Assembly: GCA_959605945.1 (NCBI GenBank)
Contig: CAUHGY010000046.1
Coordinates: 1-13,747, forward strand
DNA length: 13,747 nt
Source of the DNA: an uncultured Clostridia bacterium
Lineage (GTDB): Bacteria > Bacillota > Clostridia > Christensenellales > Borkfalkiaceae
Direction of reading: 5' to 3'
Part shown: in pieces, positions 1 to 6,678 of the stretch
Numbering within the stretch: the first letter of the stretch is position 1
How the letters are laid out: each line of letters begins with the position of its first letter
The notes under the pieces: model-generated
Seen by the model: only the letters and a program-made list of their open reading frames with translations
Told to the model about the DNA's origin: nothing
Databases searched by the model: none
Program-made: the position numbers and the translations under genes

Positions 1-219
1 GACCCCGTCGAAATACAGCCCGCCACCGACAGAGCCCCTCTCGGAAACAACCCGCACGCGGCAAAATTCACTCAGGAATACAGCGGGTCCTGCTGCAACG
101 TCGATCTCATAGCTTTATCTGACAATCAAGCCATGCTTTTTTATACCGATTTCTATTATCCCGACGAAAACGGAATCAAACGCAAAACGCTCTTCGCACA
201 AAAAATCACGGTCGAATAA
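1..219 (+). CDS. 3' end of a probable sialidase/BNR-type glycosidase (partial)
   Basis: The window opens inside a plus-strand reading frame (frame 1) that gives 72 residues and ends at TAA 217-219; the start lies outside. The visible tail reads as beta-strand-rich, with the segment MLFYTDFYYPDENGIKRKTL followed by FAQKITVE. Tails of the type 'YTDFDYPDENG-x-KRK' occur at the end of sialidase-like (BNR repeat, six-bladed propeller) proteins of gut bacteria; this is from memory of the family, so the function is tentative. Two adjacent cysteines (SGSCCN) are present. It points towards the divergent rhamnosidase/regulator locus and could belong to the same glycan-use region. Coding status is firm (open frame, clean stop, terminator downstream); the family call is not. 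Confidence 0.6.
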   Translation, partial: DPVEIQPATDRAPLGNNPHAAKFTQEYSGSCCNVDLIALSDNQAMLFYTDFYYPDENGIKRKTLFAQKITVE

Positions 220-347
220 AAATTTTATGTCAGACAACGGCGCGTTTCTGCGCATCGGAGATCGAGGCTCACGCATAAAGCGTACGAAATCCAAGCCGCA
301 TCGATTGTCATAAAATTCAGATCGGAAACTTATTTTAAATAAACCCC

Positions 348-375
348 GCGGGGTCAGGCTGTTGCCTGACCCCGC
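348..375. terminator. Strong GC-rich hairpin, probable bidirectional terminator
   Basis: GCGGGGTCAGG (348-358) pairs perfectly with CCTGACCCCGC (365-375), an 11-bp stem with a 6-nt loop. The minus-strand exit is T-rich (complement of the A/T run at about 330-343); the plus-strand exit is TTATAATTT. It lies between the converging partial gene (stop at 219) and the rhamnosidase gene (stop at 491) and can serve both. Confidence 0.75.
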
Positions 376-407
376 TTATAATTTCTGCATACTGTTCAAT
401 TTTATTC

Positions 408-426
408 ACGGCAGAATTACTGCCGT
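408..426. repeat. Small perfect hairpin downstream of the rhamnosidase gene
   Basis: ACGGCAG (408-414) and CTGCCGT (420-426) form a 7-bp stem with the loop AATTA. It lies between the stop of the minus-strand rhamnosidase and the larger terminator. No clear T tract follows on either strand, so it may be only a 3' UTR stem-loop. Confidence 0.4.
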
Positions 427-490
427 TCCTAATTTGAAGTTTTATCCGCCGCGCGAAAAAACACCGCGGAATGCTCTGCAACGAAAAAAA

Positions 491-2503
491 TCATAAAATA
501 ATTTCTTTGCGGCAGGGTATCTCCGTTTTTTTGTTTTTCCACACAAGCGTACCTTTTTTATCGGTATCGGCATAAATTTTTATTCTGCCGTGCGCTATTT
601 CTATATCGATTTTTCCGTCGATCACCGGAACGCTTCCTTTAACTTCTTCAAGCCCGCTGAACGCCGGCTTAACAATGTATTCGGCATAGCCTTCTTTAAC
701 GGGAGAAACGCCTAAAATATATTTTCCGAATATATACAGCGGCGAAGCCCCCCATGCATGACAAAAACTTTTGCCGTACTTTCTGCCGTACATTGAAAAC
801 ATGTCGTCCGATTCGGGATCGTATAGTTCCCAGAACGTGGTTGCTCCTTTATCCAGCATATCTCCCCAATAGGAACGGATGCTTTTCATGACGAATTCAC
901 ATTCGCCGGCTTCGGAAAGCGCCGCCAGTTCGTACATCTTCGCGTAAGGCGTAATTATGGGAGGCAGCTCTTTTCCTTTCAAGGCCTGCACGACCCGCTT
1001 TTTCTTTTCGCCTTTGACATAACCGTATAACAGCGCAAAGACGTTGGCGTATCTCGTCATCTCTCCGGTGACTTTGCCGCCGACGCATGAGTGCATGAAA
1101 ATACCGCGTTCTTCATCCCAGAATACGTCGAATATCTTTTTCAGAAGCGCTCTTGCACGGCGCCCGTAAATCTTTTCGCCTTCGCCGTCATGTAGCAACC
1201 GCGCGAAATATTCCATTGCCGTCAGCGCCTTATGAAACAATATCTGTTCGACGCACAGCGCTCCGTCATGGCTGAAACTGCCCCAATCGACAAAGCACCA
1301 ACTGCGGTCGGCATATTCGATAAAACCGCTTTCCGCGCAGGTTTCAAACACAAAATCCATCAGTTTCTTCGTCCTGCCGTATATGCTGCGGATGTATTCC
1401 CGATCGCCGAAATGCATATAATGTTCGTAAAGCGCGATAAACCAATAAAAAGTATAATCCGTAATATGATTTATGTGCATGTTGAACGGCTCTTTGCCTA
1501 AAAGAAACGTGAGAGTGCGTTCGTCTATCGCTTTATCGTAAAAAGAATAAAAATTCATCAGGATCGCCTGATACGCGTCGCCGCACCACGGCCATCTGTC
1601 CCGCTTGATCCCGTCAAGGAAAACTTCCCTTGCGTTGAGATGCAGAGTATATAGGGCAACTTTATAAATTTCGTTTATCTTTTTATCCGAAGTAAAAAAT
1701 TCGCTTTTCGGTTCTACCGGCAGATATTCGTATATAAAATAAAGTTTGTCGTATCTGCATCCGTCACACCTGACGGAAAGATAACGCATTGCCCTAGAAC
1801 CTTCGAGCCGAACCGCCTTTTCGCCTTTAACTTCGACAACGTCGTACACTTCGCAGAACTCTTCGTCGAGCGCTTCTTCCCTGCTTTCGCCGTAAAAAAA
1901 TGTTACTCTGCCGCTGCCGACAACTCCTTCCAGACGGACATAACCGAAAGTTTCTCTGCCGAAATCGTAAAGCGTTTTATCGCCGACCGTCTGCTCGGAT
2001 ACGGGCGCAAGCGTTTCATAGCGGAACAGCCCTTCCCCCGGCAGTATATCGGGATCGGAAAGCCCGGCACAACCGGCTTTAACGCTGTATGCCGTAACCG
2101 AATAACCGTAAACCATATTCTCGCTTACCAGCCAGCTGTTGTCCGTCCGCACGGCGCCATCGGCATAGAGAGCGGGAAGCCCGTCTTTATTATATACCGA
2201 AACGATTGCCGCATATTCGCCCTCCGGGAATTTATAGACGTTTTTTCCGCATTCAGCCAGCGGATAAGGTCTGCCCGTCAGCATAACCTGCACTTCTCCC
2301 GCGCCTTTAATAAAAACTTCCTCTTCTTTTAAAAGCTTGATTTTTTTGTAAAAATGAACGCACTTGTAAGGATAATCTATTCTCCACGAAGGCGGAAAAA
2401 TAACGTTCCTGCGGTATCTGCGGAACGCCGTTTTTGAACCGAGAAATATCTCGTAATCGCCGGGATACCAAATCCATTCGGCTTTCTGAACGTCTTTCAT
2501 CAT
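491..2503 (-). CDS. Alpha-L-rhamnosidase-like glycoside hydrolase (GH78 type)
   Basis: Predicted 670-residue cytoplasmic glycosidase; no signal peptide or membrane segment. Family members release terminal alpha-L-rhamnose from plant glycosides and polysaccharides. Seen: an N-terminal beta-sandwich half (to about residue 265), then an (alpha/alpha)6-barrel part beginning near SEFFTSDKKINEIYKVALYT. The GH78 acid-site motif is DGIKRDRWPWCGD (about 297-309), the probable general base is the Glu in TTFWELYDP (about 559), and the C-terminal signature ILGVSPVKEGYAEYIVKP leads into the small C-terminal beta domain. The position that is usually the general-acid Glu is Asp here (about 302). Start: ATG at 2501-2503, with a good GGAGAAGGA site 6 nt upstream; a TTG one codon earlier and an ATG one codon later are also possible. 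It is divergent from the AraC-family gene, which probably controls it. A related GH family acting on a different sugar cannot be excluded. Confidence 0.85.
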   Translation of the reverse strand: MMKDVQKAEWIWYPGDYEIFLGSKTAFRRYRRNVIFPPSWRIDYPYKCVHFYKKIKLLKEEEVFIKGAGEVQVMLTGRPYPLAECGKNVYKFPEGEYAAIVSVYNKDGLPALYADGAVRTDNSWLVSENMVYGYSVTAYSVKAGCAGLSDPDILPGEGLFRYETLAPVSEQTVGDKTLYDFGRETFGYVRLEGVVGSGRVTFFYGESREEALDEEFCEVYDVVEVKGEKAVRLEGSRAMRYLSVRCDGCRYDKLYFIYEYLPVEPKSEFFTSDKKINEIYKVALYTLHLNAREVFLDGIKRDRWPWCGDAYQAILMNFYSFYDKAIDERTLTFLLGKEPFNMHINHITDYTFYWFIALYEHYMHFGDREYIRSIYGRTKKLMDFVFETCAESGFIEYADRSWCFVDWGSFSHDGALCVEQILFHKALTAMEYFARLLHDGEGEKIYGRRARALLKKIFDVFWDEERGIFMHSCVGGKVTGEMTRYANVFALLYGYVKGEKKKRVVQALKGKELPPIITPYAKMYELAALSEAGECEFVMKSIRSYWGDMLDKGATTFWELYDPESDDMFSMYGRKYGKSFCHAWGASPLYIFGKYILGVSPVKEGYAEYIVKPAFSGLEEVKGSVPVIDGKIDIEIAHGRIKIYADTDKKGTLVWKNKKTEIPCRKEIIL

Positions 2504-2529
2504 CAAAATTCCTTCTCCGATTTTTAATA

Positions 2530-2558
2530 ATTATACTATATCCGCCGGCTTTACACAA
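2530..2558 (-). promoter_or_regulatory. Promoter of the rhamnosidase gene
   Basis: On the minus strand a perfect -10, TATAAT (2530-2535), is preceded after 17 nt by TTGTGT (2553-2558), a weak -35 with 3 of 6 matches. The predicted RNA start is about 20 nt upstream of the ATG at 2503. A weak -35 beside a perfect -10 fits a promoter needing an activator such as the divergent AraC-family protein. Confidence 0.55.
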
Positions 2559-2564
2559 TGATAA

Positions 2565-2625
2565 TTTGCGACATATTAAATCGTTTGCTTCGTTTTTTGC
2601 TACTTTCATTGACAAAAAACTTTGC
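2565..2625. promoter_or_regulatory. Cluster of TTTGC direct repeats, candidate AraC-type operator
   Basis: TTTGC occurs on the plus strand at 2565, 2584, 2596 and 2621, all in the spacer between the divergent promoters. AraC-family regulators commonly bind direct repeats near their targets. The spacings (19, 12, 25) are irregular, and the motif is short enough to arise by chance in this AT-rich stretch, so this is only a candidate. Confidence 0.25.
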
Positions 2626-2637
2626 ATATATTATAAT
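2609..2637 (+). promoter_or_regulatory. Consensus promoter of the AraC-family gene
   Basis: TTGACA (2609-2614), exactly 17 nt, then TATAAT (2632-2637): a perfect sigma-A consensus. The -10 ends only 6 nt before the ATG at 2644, so the expected RNA start falls on or next to the start codon. Confidence 0.8.
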
Positions 2638-2643
2638 TAACAT

Positions 2644-3573
2644 ATGAACGACAGCTTAAACAGAAGCCAAACAACCTACTACTGCGACTTTTTATTCGGA
2701 GACATAGAGTTCACCGTATTCCTGGACACTACATTTTTCAACACTACAAAACTTCCGAAAATGGTCAACCCGGTGCCCGTACACAGCCATGCTCATTACG
2801 AGATCATAGCCGTGTTGAAAGGCACTGTTTCCGCTCGGACCGACGACGAAGCTTTCGACGTGGAAAGCCCGCAGCTGTTGTTCTGTCCCGCCAAACTTTT
2901 ACATTCTAACTACGGTAAAACCGACGATAATCAGATTATTTCCATAGCATTTACTTTCAGAAAAGCAAAAAAGACCAGGAATCTCGAAAATCTGTACTCC
3001 TGTTTTTCGGAAATTTTCAATCAGCAAAAACTTATAGTCGTCAAAGATACCGAAACTGTTATAGGCGATCTGAACAAACTGAAAAATATTTTCGCAGGTC
3101 TCGACGTTTTGTCTCACTTCCGCATCCAGACGCTGCTGCAGGAAATAATTCTGGAAATTGCGGGAAGCATTTTAAAGCAAACTAAAAAAACAATGCCGCT
3201 TTTCGATTATTCGTACGGCAAAAACCTGCCGTATCTGATCAATCTGAAAATAAATTCATATTTAAAAACGTCTAACCTGAAATCCATCGCCGCGGAACTT
3301 TTCATCAGCACAAGACAGCTGGAACGCTATATCCAGAAAACTTTCGGAATGACGTTTTTAGAACGCAGAACGTTTTTGAAAATAGAAACCGCTAAAAACC
3401 TGCTGCGCAATTCGGATATGTCGATTGACCAGATAGTAAACGAACTGGGCTTTTCCAATAAAACATATTTTTATAAAAAATTCTCAGAACTGACAAACAT
3501 GACGCCCGGAGAATACAGAAAACAGAAACTCCCTGCCGAAACCGCGCAGATCGATATTTACAGAAACAAATAA
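2644..3573 (+). CDS. AraC/XylS-family transcriptional regulator with N-terminal cupin
   Basis: 309-residue DNA-binding regulator. The N-terminal part (about 40-105) looks like a cupin sugar-sensing domain, with VPVHSHAHYEIIAVLKG as its first strand pair. The C-terminal part (about 195-295) carries the two helix-turn-helix units of the AraC family: LKSIAAELFISTRQLERYI (212-230) and IDQIVNELGFSNKTYFYKKF (261-280), ending in the usual MTPGEYRK. The gene is divergent from the GH78-type rhamnosidase with 140 bp between, the standard layout of a sugar-responsive activator beside its target, so it probably senses a rhamnoside or breakdown product (inference). No Shine-Dalgarno precedes the ATG, which lies at the expected transcription start. 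The next in-frame Met (codon 40) also lacks a ribosome site and would cut into the cupin. The stop is 14 bp from the convergent queH stop, with no hairpin between. Confidence 0.9.
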   Translation: MNDSLNRSQTTYYCDFLFGDIEFTVFLDTTFFNTTKLPKMVNPVPVHSHAHYEIIAVLKGTVSARTDDEAFDVESPQLLFCPAKLLHSNYGKTDDNQIISIAFTFRKAKKTRNLENLYSCFSEIFNQQKLIVVKDTETVIGDLNKLKNIFAGLDVLSHFRIQTLLQEIILEIAGSILKQTKKTMPLFDYSYGKNLPYLINLKINSYLKTSNLKSIAAELFISTRQLERYIQKTFGMTFLERRTFLKIETAKNLLRNSDMSIDQIVNELGFSNKTYFYKKFSELTNMTPGEYRKQKLPAETAQIDIYRNK

Positions 3574-3587
3574 AAAACATTTAATAT

Positions 3588-4178
3588 TCATCTTCTGGAA
3601 TATTCGCATCCGCAATAATTCTGCCTGTACAGGCCGTATTGCGCAGAAAGCTCCGTCGAACGCAGAAAGCCGCCGCGTTTTTTAAAGTCCGACGGAAGAT
3701 ATTTCACCCCGCACAGTTTCTCTGTTTCAAACCCCAGCGCATTGATCTTTGCGGCGTTTTTCAGCGGGCTTACGGTCAGTGTGGTGGCAAAATACTCAAA
3801 ACCCTTTTCTTTTGCCGTTTCAGCCGTGCCGTAAAGCCTGAGCTTCCAGCAAATCTCGCAGCGCGCGCCGCCTTCTTTTTCATTTTCAAGCCCGATAACC
3901 GCCGCATAAAACTCGTCTGCACGGTGTTCTTCGCAGATAACCGATATACCCTGCTGCCTGCAAAATCTTTCCTGTTCTTGTTTCCTTAGCGCATATTCTT
4001 CCGCGGTATCTATATTGGGATTATAATAATAGACCGTAAGGTCAAAAAATTCCTTAAGCCTTTCTATACAGGCGGTGGAACAAGGCGCGCAGCAACTGTG
4101 CAGAAGAAGTCTGTGTTTTTCACCTGCAAAATCTTTGACTGTTTTTTGCATTTCCGAATCGAAGTTGACGGCATTCAT
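3588..4178 (-). CDS. queH: Epoxyqueuosine reductase QueH
   Basis: 196-residue protein of the QueH (former DUF208) family, which reduces epoxyqueuosine to queuosine at the wobble position of GUN tRNAs, in place of the cobalamin-dependent QueG. Seen: the N-terminal LLLHSCCAPCST (about 25-35), with Cys29, Cys30 and Cys33; RCEICWKLRL (about 106-115); TTLTVSPLKN; and the terminal NYCGCEYS with Cys189 and Cys191. The cysteines supply the Fe-S and second metal sites known in the family. Start: ATG 4176-4178, with AAAAGG 7 nt upstream. The frame stays open to 4331, but that stretch overlaps the preceding peptidase gene and its product is Arg/Cys-rich with no family resemblance. The gene follows the S51 peptidase after 29 nt and is probably cotranscribed. 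Other queuosine genes are not in the window. Confidence 0.93.
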   Translation of the reverse strand: MNAVNFDSEMQKTVKDFAGEKHRLLLHSCCAPCSTACIERLKEFFDLTVYYYNPNIDTAEEYALRKQEQERFCRQQGISVICEEHRADEFYAAVIGLENEKEGGARCEICWKLRLYGTAETAKEKGFEYFATTLTVSPLKNAAKINALGFETEKLCGVKYLPSDFKKRGGFLRSTELSAQYGLYRQNYCGCEYSRR

Positions 4179-4207
4179 AAATTTACCTTTTAAAAATTTA
4201 TTTATGA

Positions 4208-4906
4208 TTACAGTTCTCTTTTCGTGATAATACCGCCGCGGTTTTCGGCAAAGAAAACTTTTCCGCCCGCAGAAACCGAACGCGCAAAACTGTCGTTCTC
4301 GAACACGGCAGCGGCGTCGTTTTCCACACAATAGGCATTATTTATGTGTTTTTCCGCCATGGCGGAAAAAAAATCTTTTTCGCGTTCGTTGAAATGCGGG
4401 CACATTGTCCCGTCGATTATTCCCATACCGGCAAATATCTCGTATTCGTCGCTTTTGCCGTCCATTATCAGCGCGTCGCTGTACATATCTTTGAACCAGC
4501 ATATGGCTCCCGCCGAAAGCCCGCATATTATTTTGCCGTCTTCGTAAGCGTCGACAATCAGTTTGTCAAGTCCGGTTTCCCGCCATTTTTCAAGCATGAA
4601 CAGCGTGTTGCCCCCGCCGATGTACAGCATATCCGCGGCGGCAATTTTTTCGGATATTCTTTTAATGTCCATTTCGCCGTAAACAATAAGCGCCACTTCG
4701 GCTTTTATGTCGAACACAGATGTGTAAGTCTTTCGGAAACTGTTGAAATACGGCATGGAATCGTGCGAAGCCGTGCCTATAAAGAGCGCGTTCGCGCGCT
4801 TGTCTCCCGCATGTTCTTTTGCAAGGGCGGCAACGTATCTGTCTATTTCAAGCGTAGTTTTGCTTCTGATTTCTCCGCCGCCGACGGCGACGATTATTTT
4901 TTTCAT
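4208..4906 (-). CDS. Peptidase S51 family protein (PepE-like)
   Basis: 232-residue protein of the peptidase E (S51) family, cytoplasmic serine peptidases related to the glutamine amidotransferase fold; characterised members cleave Asp-X dipeptides or cyanophycin. Seen: the N-terminal strand KKIIVAVGGGEI, the loop MLYIGGGNT (about 93-101), the nucleophile elbow GLSAGAICWF with Ser131, and CPHFNERE with His171, the expected catalytic partners. Length matches the family (about 200-235). Start: ATG 4904-4906; no convincing ribosome site is visible just upstream. It begins only about 20 nt after the T tract of the terminator that ends the phosphatase gene, leaving no room for its own promoter there, so it is expressed by readthrough or from a promoter inside the upstream gene. 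queH follows 29 nt downstream. Substrate cannot be read from the sequence. Confidence 0.88.
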   Translation of the reverse strand: MKKIIVAVGGGEIRSKTTLEIDRYVAALAKEHAGDKRANALFIGTASHDSMPYFNSFRKTYTSVFDIKAEVALIVYGEMDIKRISEKIAAADMLYIGGGNTLFMLEKWRETGLDKLIVDAYEDGKIICGLSAGAICWFKDMYSDALIMDGKSDEYEIFAGMGIIDGTMCPHFNEREKDFFSAMAEKHINNAYCVENDAAAVFENDSFARSVSAGGKVFFAENRGGIITKREL

Positions 4907-4926
4907 AATGTTCTGTCGATACCCCG

Positions 4927-4952
4927 AAAAAAGACCGGACTCATGCCCGGCC
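4927..4952 (-). terminator. Terminator embracing the stop codon of the phosphatase gene
   Basis: On the minus strand GGCCGG (4947-4952) pairs with CCGGTC (4933-4938; one G-U pair), followed directly by TTTTTT (4927-4932). The 8-nt loop contains the TGA stop (4941-4943) of the CpsB-like gene. The next gene of the same strand starts 20 nt later, so this is probably a partial, intra-operon terminator. Confidence 0.7.
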
Positions 4953-5627
4953 CTGCACCATTATCTCCGCATTGCCCGTAAAAACGGCGTCCGCGGTTTT
5001 TTCGCCGAACTTTGCTTTCACCAGCTTGTAAGCCGCCGCAAGACAGTTTTTTCTGTCGGCATGAATGTCGCTTGCCACGAAATCCACCAGTCCTTCTTTG
5101 AAAAGCGCCTTGATCTTATGGCCGAACAGCCTCCTGCTCTCTTCGACTATCGCCTGCGCGTTTACCTGGATATATCCTCCGGCATTTTTAATTTCGGCAA
5201 CGCCGTAAATATCGATATATTTTATTCTTTCCGCATGCGCCACTATCGGTTTGAATCCCGCGCGGCTCAACTCGAAAACAGACGAAACAACGTCGCACGG
5301 GTTAACCGGGTTGAATTCTATTAAAATAAACGGCGTTCCGTTGATGTTGAATTCTCCGTCGGCGATCAGCTTTTCCGTCTGCGGCGTGATATATATTTCG
5401 CGCCCCAAAAAAAGCTCCGCCCCGCATCCTGCGGTTTTTTCTTTGAAATTTTCAAAAATTTCCCGAACTTTGCTCTGCGGAAGATTAAAACGCCCGCGCA
5501 GATGCGGCGTGCATATAATCCTGTCCGCCCCCGCGGCAACGGCATCTTTCAACATGGCAACGGAAGTTTCTTCGCTGCCGCTTCCGTCGTCTACAAACGG
5601 CAATATATGTGTGTGAACGTCAATCAT
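4941..5627 (-). CDS. cpsB: PHP-type protein-tyrosine phosphatase, CpsB/YwqE family
   Basis: 228-residue PHP-fold metal-dependent phosphatase. Family members remove phosphate from the tyrosine cluster of BY-kinases and so control capsule or exopolysaccharide synthesis. Seen: MIDVHTHILPFVDDGS at the N terminus (metal ligands His5 and His7), CTPHL (His42), GREIYIT (Glu77), AHAERI (His131) and SDIHAD (Asp187, His189), the full order of family motifs. Length is a little under the usual 240-255. Start: ATG 5625-5627, with GGGAG upstream. It follows the kinase gene by 25 nt on the same strand; the pair is a kinase and the phosphatase that opposes it. No polysaccharide polymerase, flippase or glycosyltransferase lies in the window. 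The stop codon sits in the loop of a terminator hairpin. The symbol is a family name; ywqE or capC are equivalents. Confidence 0.92.
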   Translation of the reverse strand: MIDVHTHILPFVDDGSGSEETSVAMLKDAVAAGADRIICTPHLRGRFNLPQSKVREIFENFKEKTAGCGAELFLGREIYITPQTEKLIADGEFNINGTPFILIEFNPVNPCDVVSSVFELSRAGFKPIVAHAERIKYIDIYGVAEIKNAGGYIQVNAQAIVEESRRLFGHKIKALFKEGLVDFVASDIHADRKNCLAAAYKLVKAKFGEKTADAVFTGNAEIMVQGRA

Positions 5628-5652
5628 CTAAGCTCCCGTATAATATTGCGGC

Positions 5653-6390
5653 TCAATCGACAGGGTCTCTTTTTCCCGTATATTTATAATAATCGCTGCC
5701 GCCGTAACCGTAAGCTTTGTCGATTTTTTTATCGTACATGCTGAAAACGGTGCCGAGCAATTTCGCTCCGTTCTTTTTCAGCTGTTTGACGGCTTCCGAA
5801 ACCTGATTTCTCGTTGTGGCGGCATACGCGACGACGAATATCACTCCGTCGGAAATCTGCGAAATGTGAATATAGTCCGATACCTGCAGAACAGGCGCGC
5901 AGTCCAAAAGCACAAAGTCGTATTCGGAACGAAGTTCCTGAATAAAAGTTCTGAACTTGTCCGAAACCAGTATGAGCGACGAATTGTGTATTTCGCCGCC
6001 GCGGGTGACGACGTCTACGTTTTTGTAGGCCGAATGCTTTATTATATCCGTTTTACCGAGCTTACCCAGCATATATTCGCATATACCGCCGGCTATACCG
6101 ACGTTCAATGTCTGTTGCACCCTGGGCCGCCTGAAATCGAGATCGACGACCGCAACTTTTTTATCGGTCAATCCCAAAGCCACCGCAAGATTGCATAAAA
6201 TTGTGGTTTTGCCTTCGTGCTCCATTGACGATTCTATCTGCAAAACCTTGTTTTTTCCGTCGGCATTGATATAAATGATGTTATCTTTTAACCTGTTATA
6301 GCTTTCGTTAACAACCGACTGTTCACTGTCGCTGACGACTATTTTCCCTAAGTCGCAAAGTTTATTTTTTTTCTTATTTGTAAAAAACAT
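5653..6390 (-). CDS. cpsD: BY-type tyrosine kinase, CpsD/YwqD family
   Basis: 245-residue cytoplasmic P-loop kinase of the bacterial tyrosine kinase family, which autophosphorylates a C-terminal tyrosine cluster and steers polysaccharide export. Seen: Walker A at about 54-63 (SSMEHEGKTT, Lys61), Walker A' VAVVDLDFRRP (Asp83, Asp85), Walker B DFVLLDCAPVL (about 158-168), and a C-terminal cluster YGYGGSDYYKY (Tyr227, 229, 234, 235, 237). Odd points: the usual 'PGEGKS' of Walker A reads EHEGKT, and the oligomerisation motif normally written ExxRxxR appears as ESYNRLK. No membrane activator (CpsC/Wzz type), which Bacillota kinases of this type need, is encoded next to it. Start: ATG 6388-6390, with AAGGAG 5 nt upstream. 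First gene of the cluster with phosphatase, S51 peptidase and queH; its own promoter is at 6430-6458. Confidence 0.9.
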   Translation of the reverse strand: MFFTNKKKNKLCDLGKIVVSDSEQSVVNESYNRLKDNIIYINADGKNKVLQIESSMEHEGKTTILCNLAVALGLTDKKVAVVDLDFRRPRVQQTLNVGIAGGICEYMLGKLGKTDIIKHSAYKNVDVVTRGGEIHNSSLILVSDKFRTFIQELRSEYDFVLLDCAPVLQVSDYIHISQISDGVIFVVAYAATTRNQVSEAVKQLKKNGAKLLGTVFSMYDKKIDKAYGYGGSDYYKYTGKRDPVD

Positions 6391-6429
6391 TTTCGCTCCT
6401 TGACAGCTGCTTTCTTGATCTCGGCTTTA

Positions 6430-6458
6430 ATTATACAATATAAACGCGAATATTGCAA
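6430..6458 (-). promoter_or_regulatory. Promoter of the kinase operon
   Basis: On the minus strand TTGCAA (6453-6458), 17 nt, TATAAT (6430-6435). The start site would be near 6423, giving a leader of about 30 nt before the AAGGAG site. The same hexamers and spacing occur ahead of the aconitase-family gene (12408-12436). Confidence 0.7.
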
Positions 6459-6499
6459 TGTATTTTAACTTTTTTATGCCGGAAAATAAAAAACGCACT

Positions 6500-6513
6500 C
6501 TTGCAAATGCAAG
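6500..6513. repeat. Short inverted repeat in the divergent kinase/DUF3795 spacer
   Basis: CTTGCA (6500-6505) and TGCAAG (6508-6513) flank AA. It sits about 40 bp upstream of the kinase promoter and 140 bp upstream of the DUF3795 promoter, and could be an operator. Otherwise the stretch 6459-6649 shows no gene. Confidence 0.3.
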
Positions 6514-6649
6514 CTGAATGCAATCGTTTAATATCGAAAAATCGCGCAACCTTTCATACAATGCACCGCATTAACCGTTCTTCCCTTAAGGATATTAATC
6601 GAATGATACAGAAAAGCGACTTCTCATAGATCGGGTTTTCTTTTATCGC

Positions 6650-6678
6650 TTGAAATATTACCGTTTCTTTGTTATAAT
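6650..6678 (+). promoter_or_regulatory. Promoter of the DUF3795 gene
   Basis: TTGAAA (6650-6655), 17 nt, TATAAT (6673-6678): 5/6 and 6/6 matches with ideal spacing. RNA would start near 6685, about 37 nt before the ATG. Confidence 0.75.

Noticed and set aside
4179..4331. N-terminal extension of queH by 51 codons
   Set aside because: It overlaps the end of the peptidase gene, its product is Arg/Cys-rich and unlike the family, and the ATG at 4176-4178 has a ribosome site and gives the normal QueH length.
4346..4981. Long plus-strand open frame antisense to the peptidase gene
   Set aside because: It mirrors a well-supported minus-strand gene and lacks a ribosome site or motif; codon bias explains the open frame.
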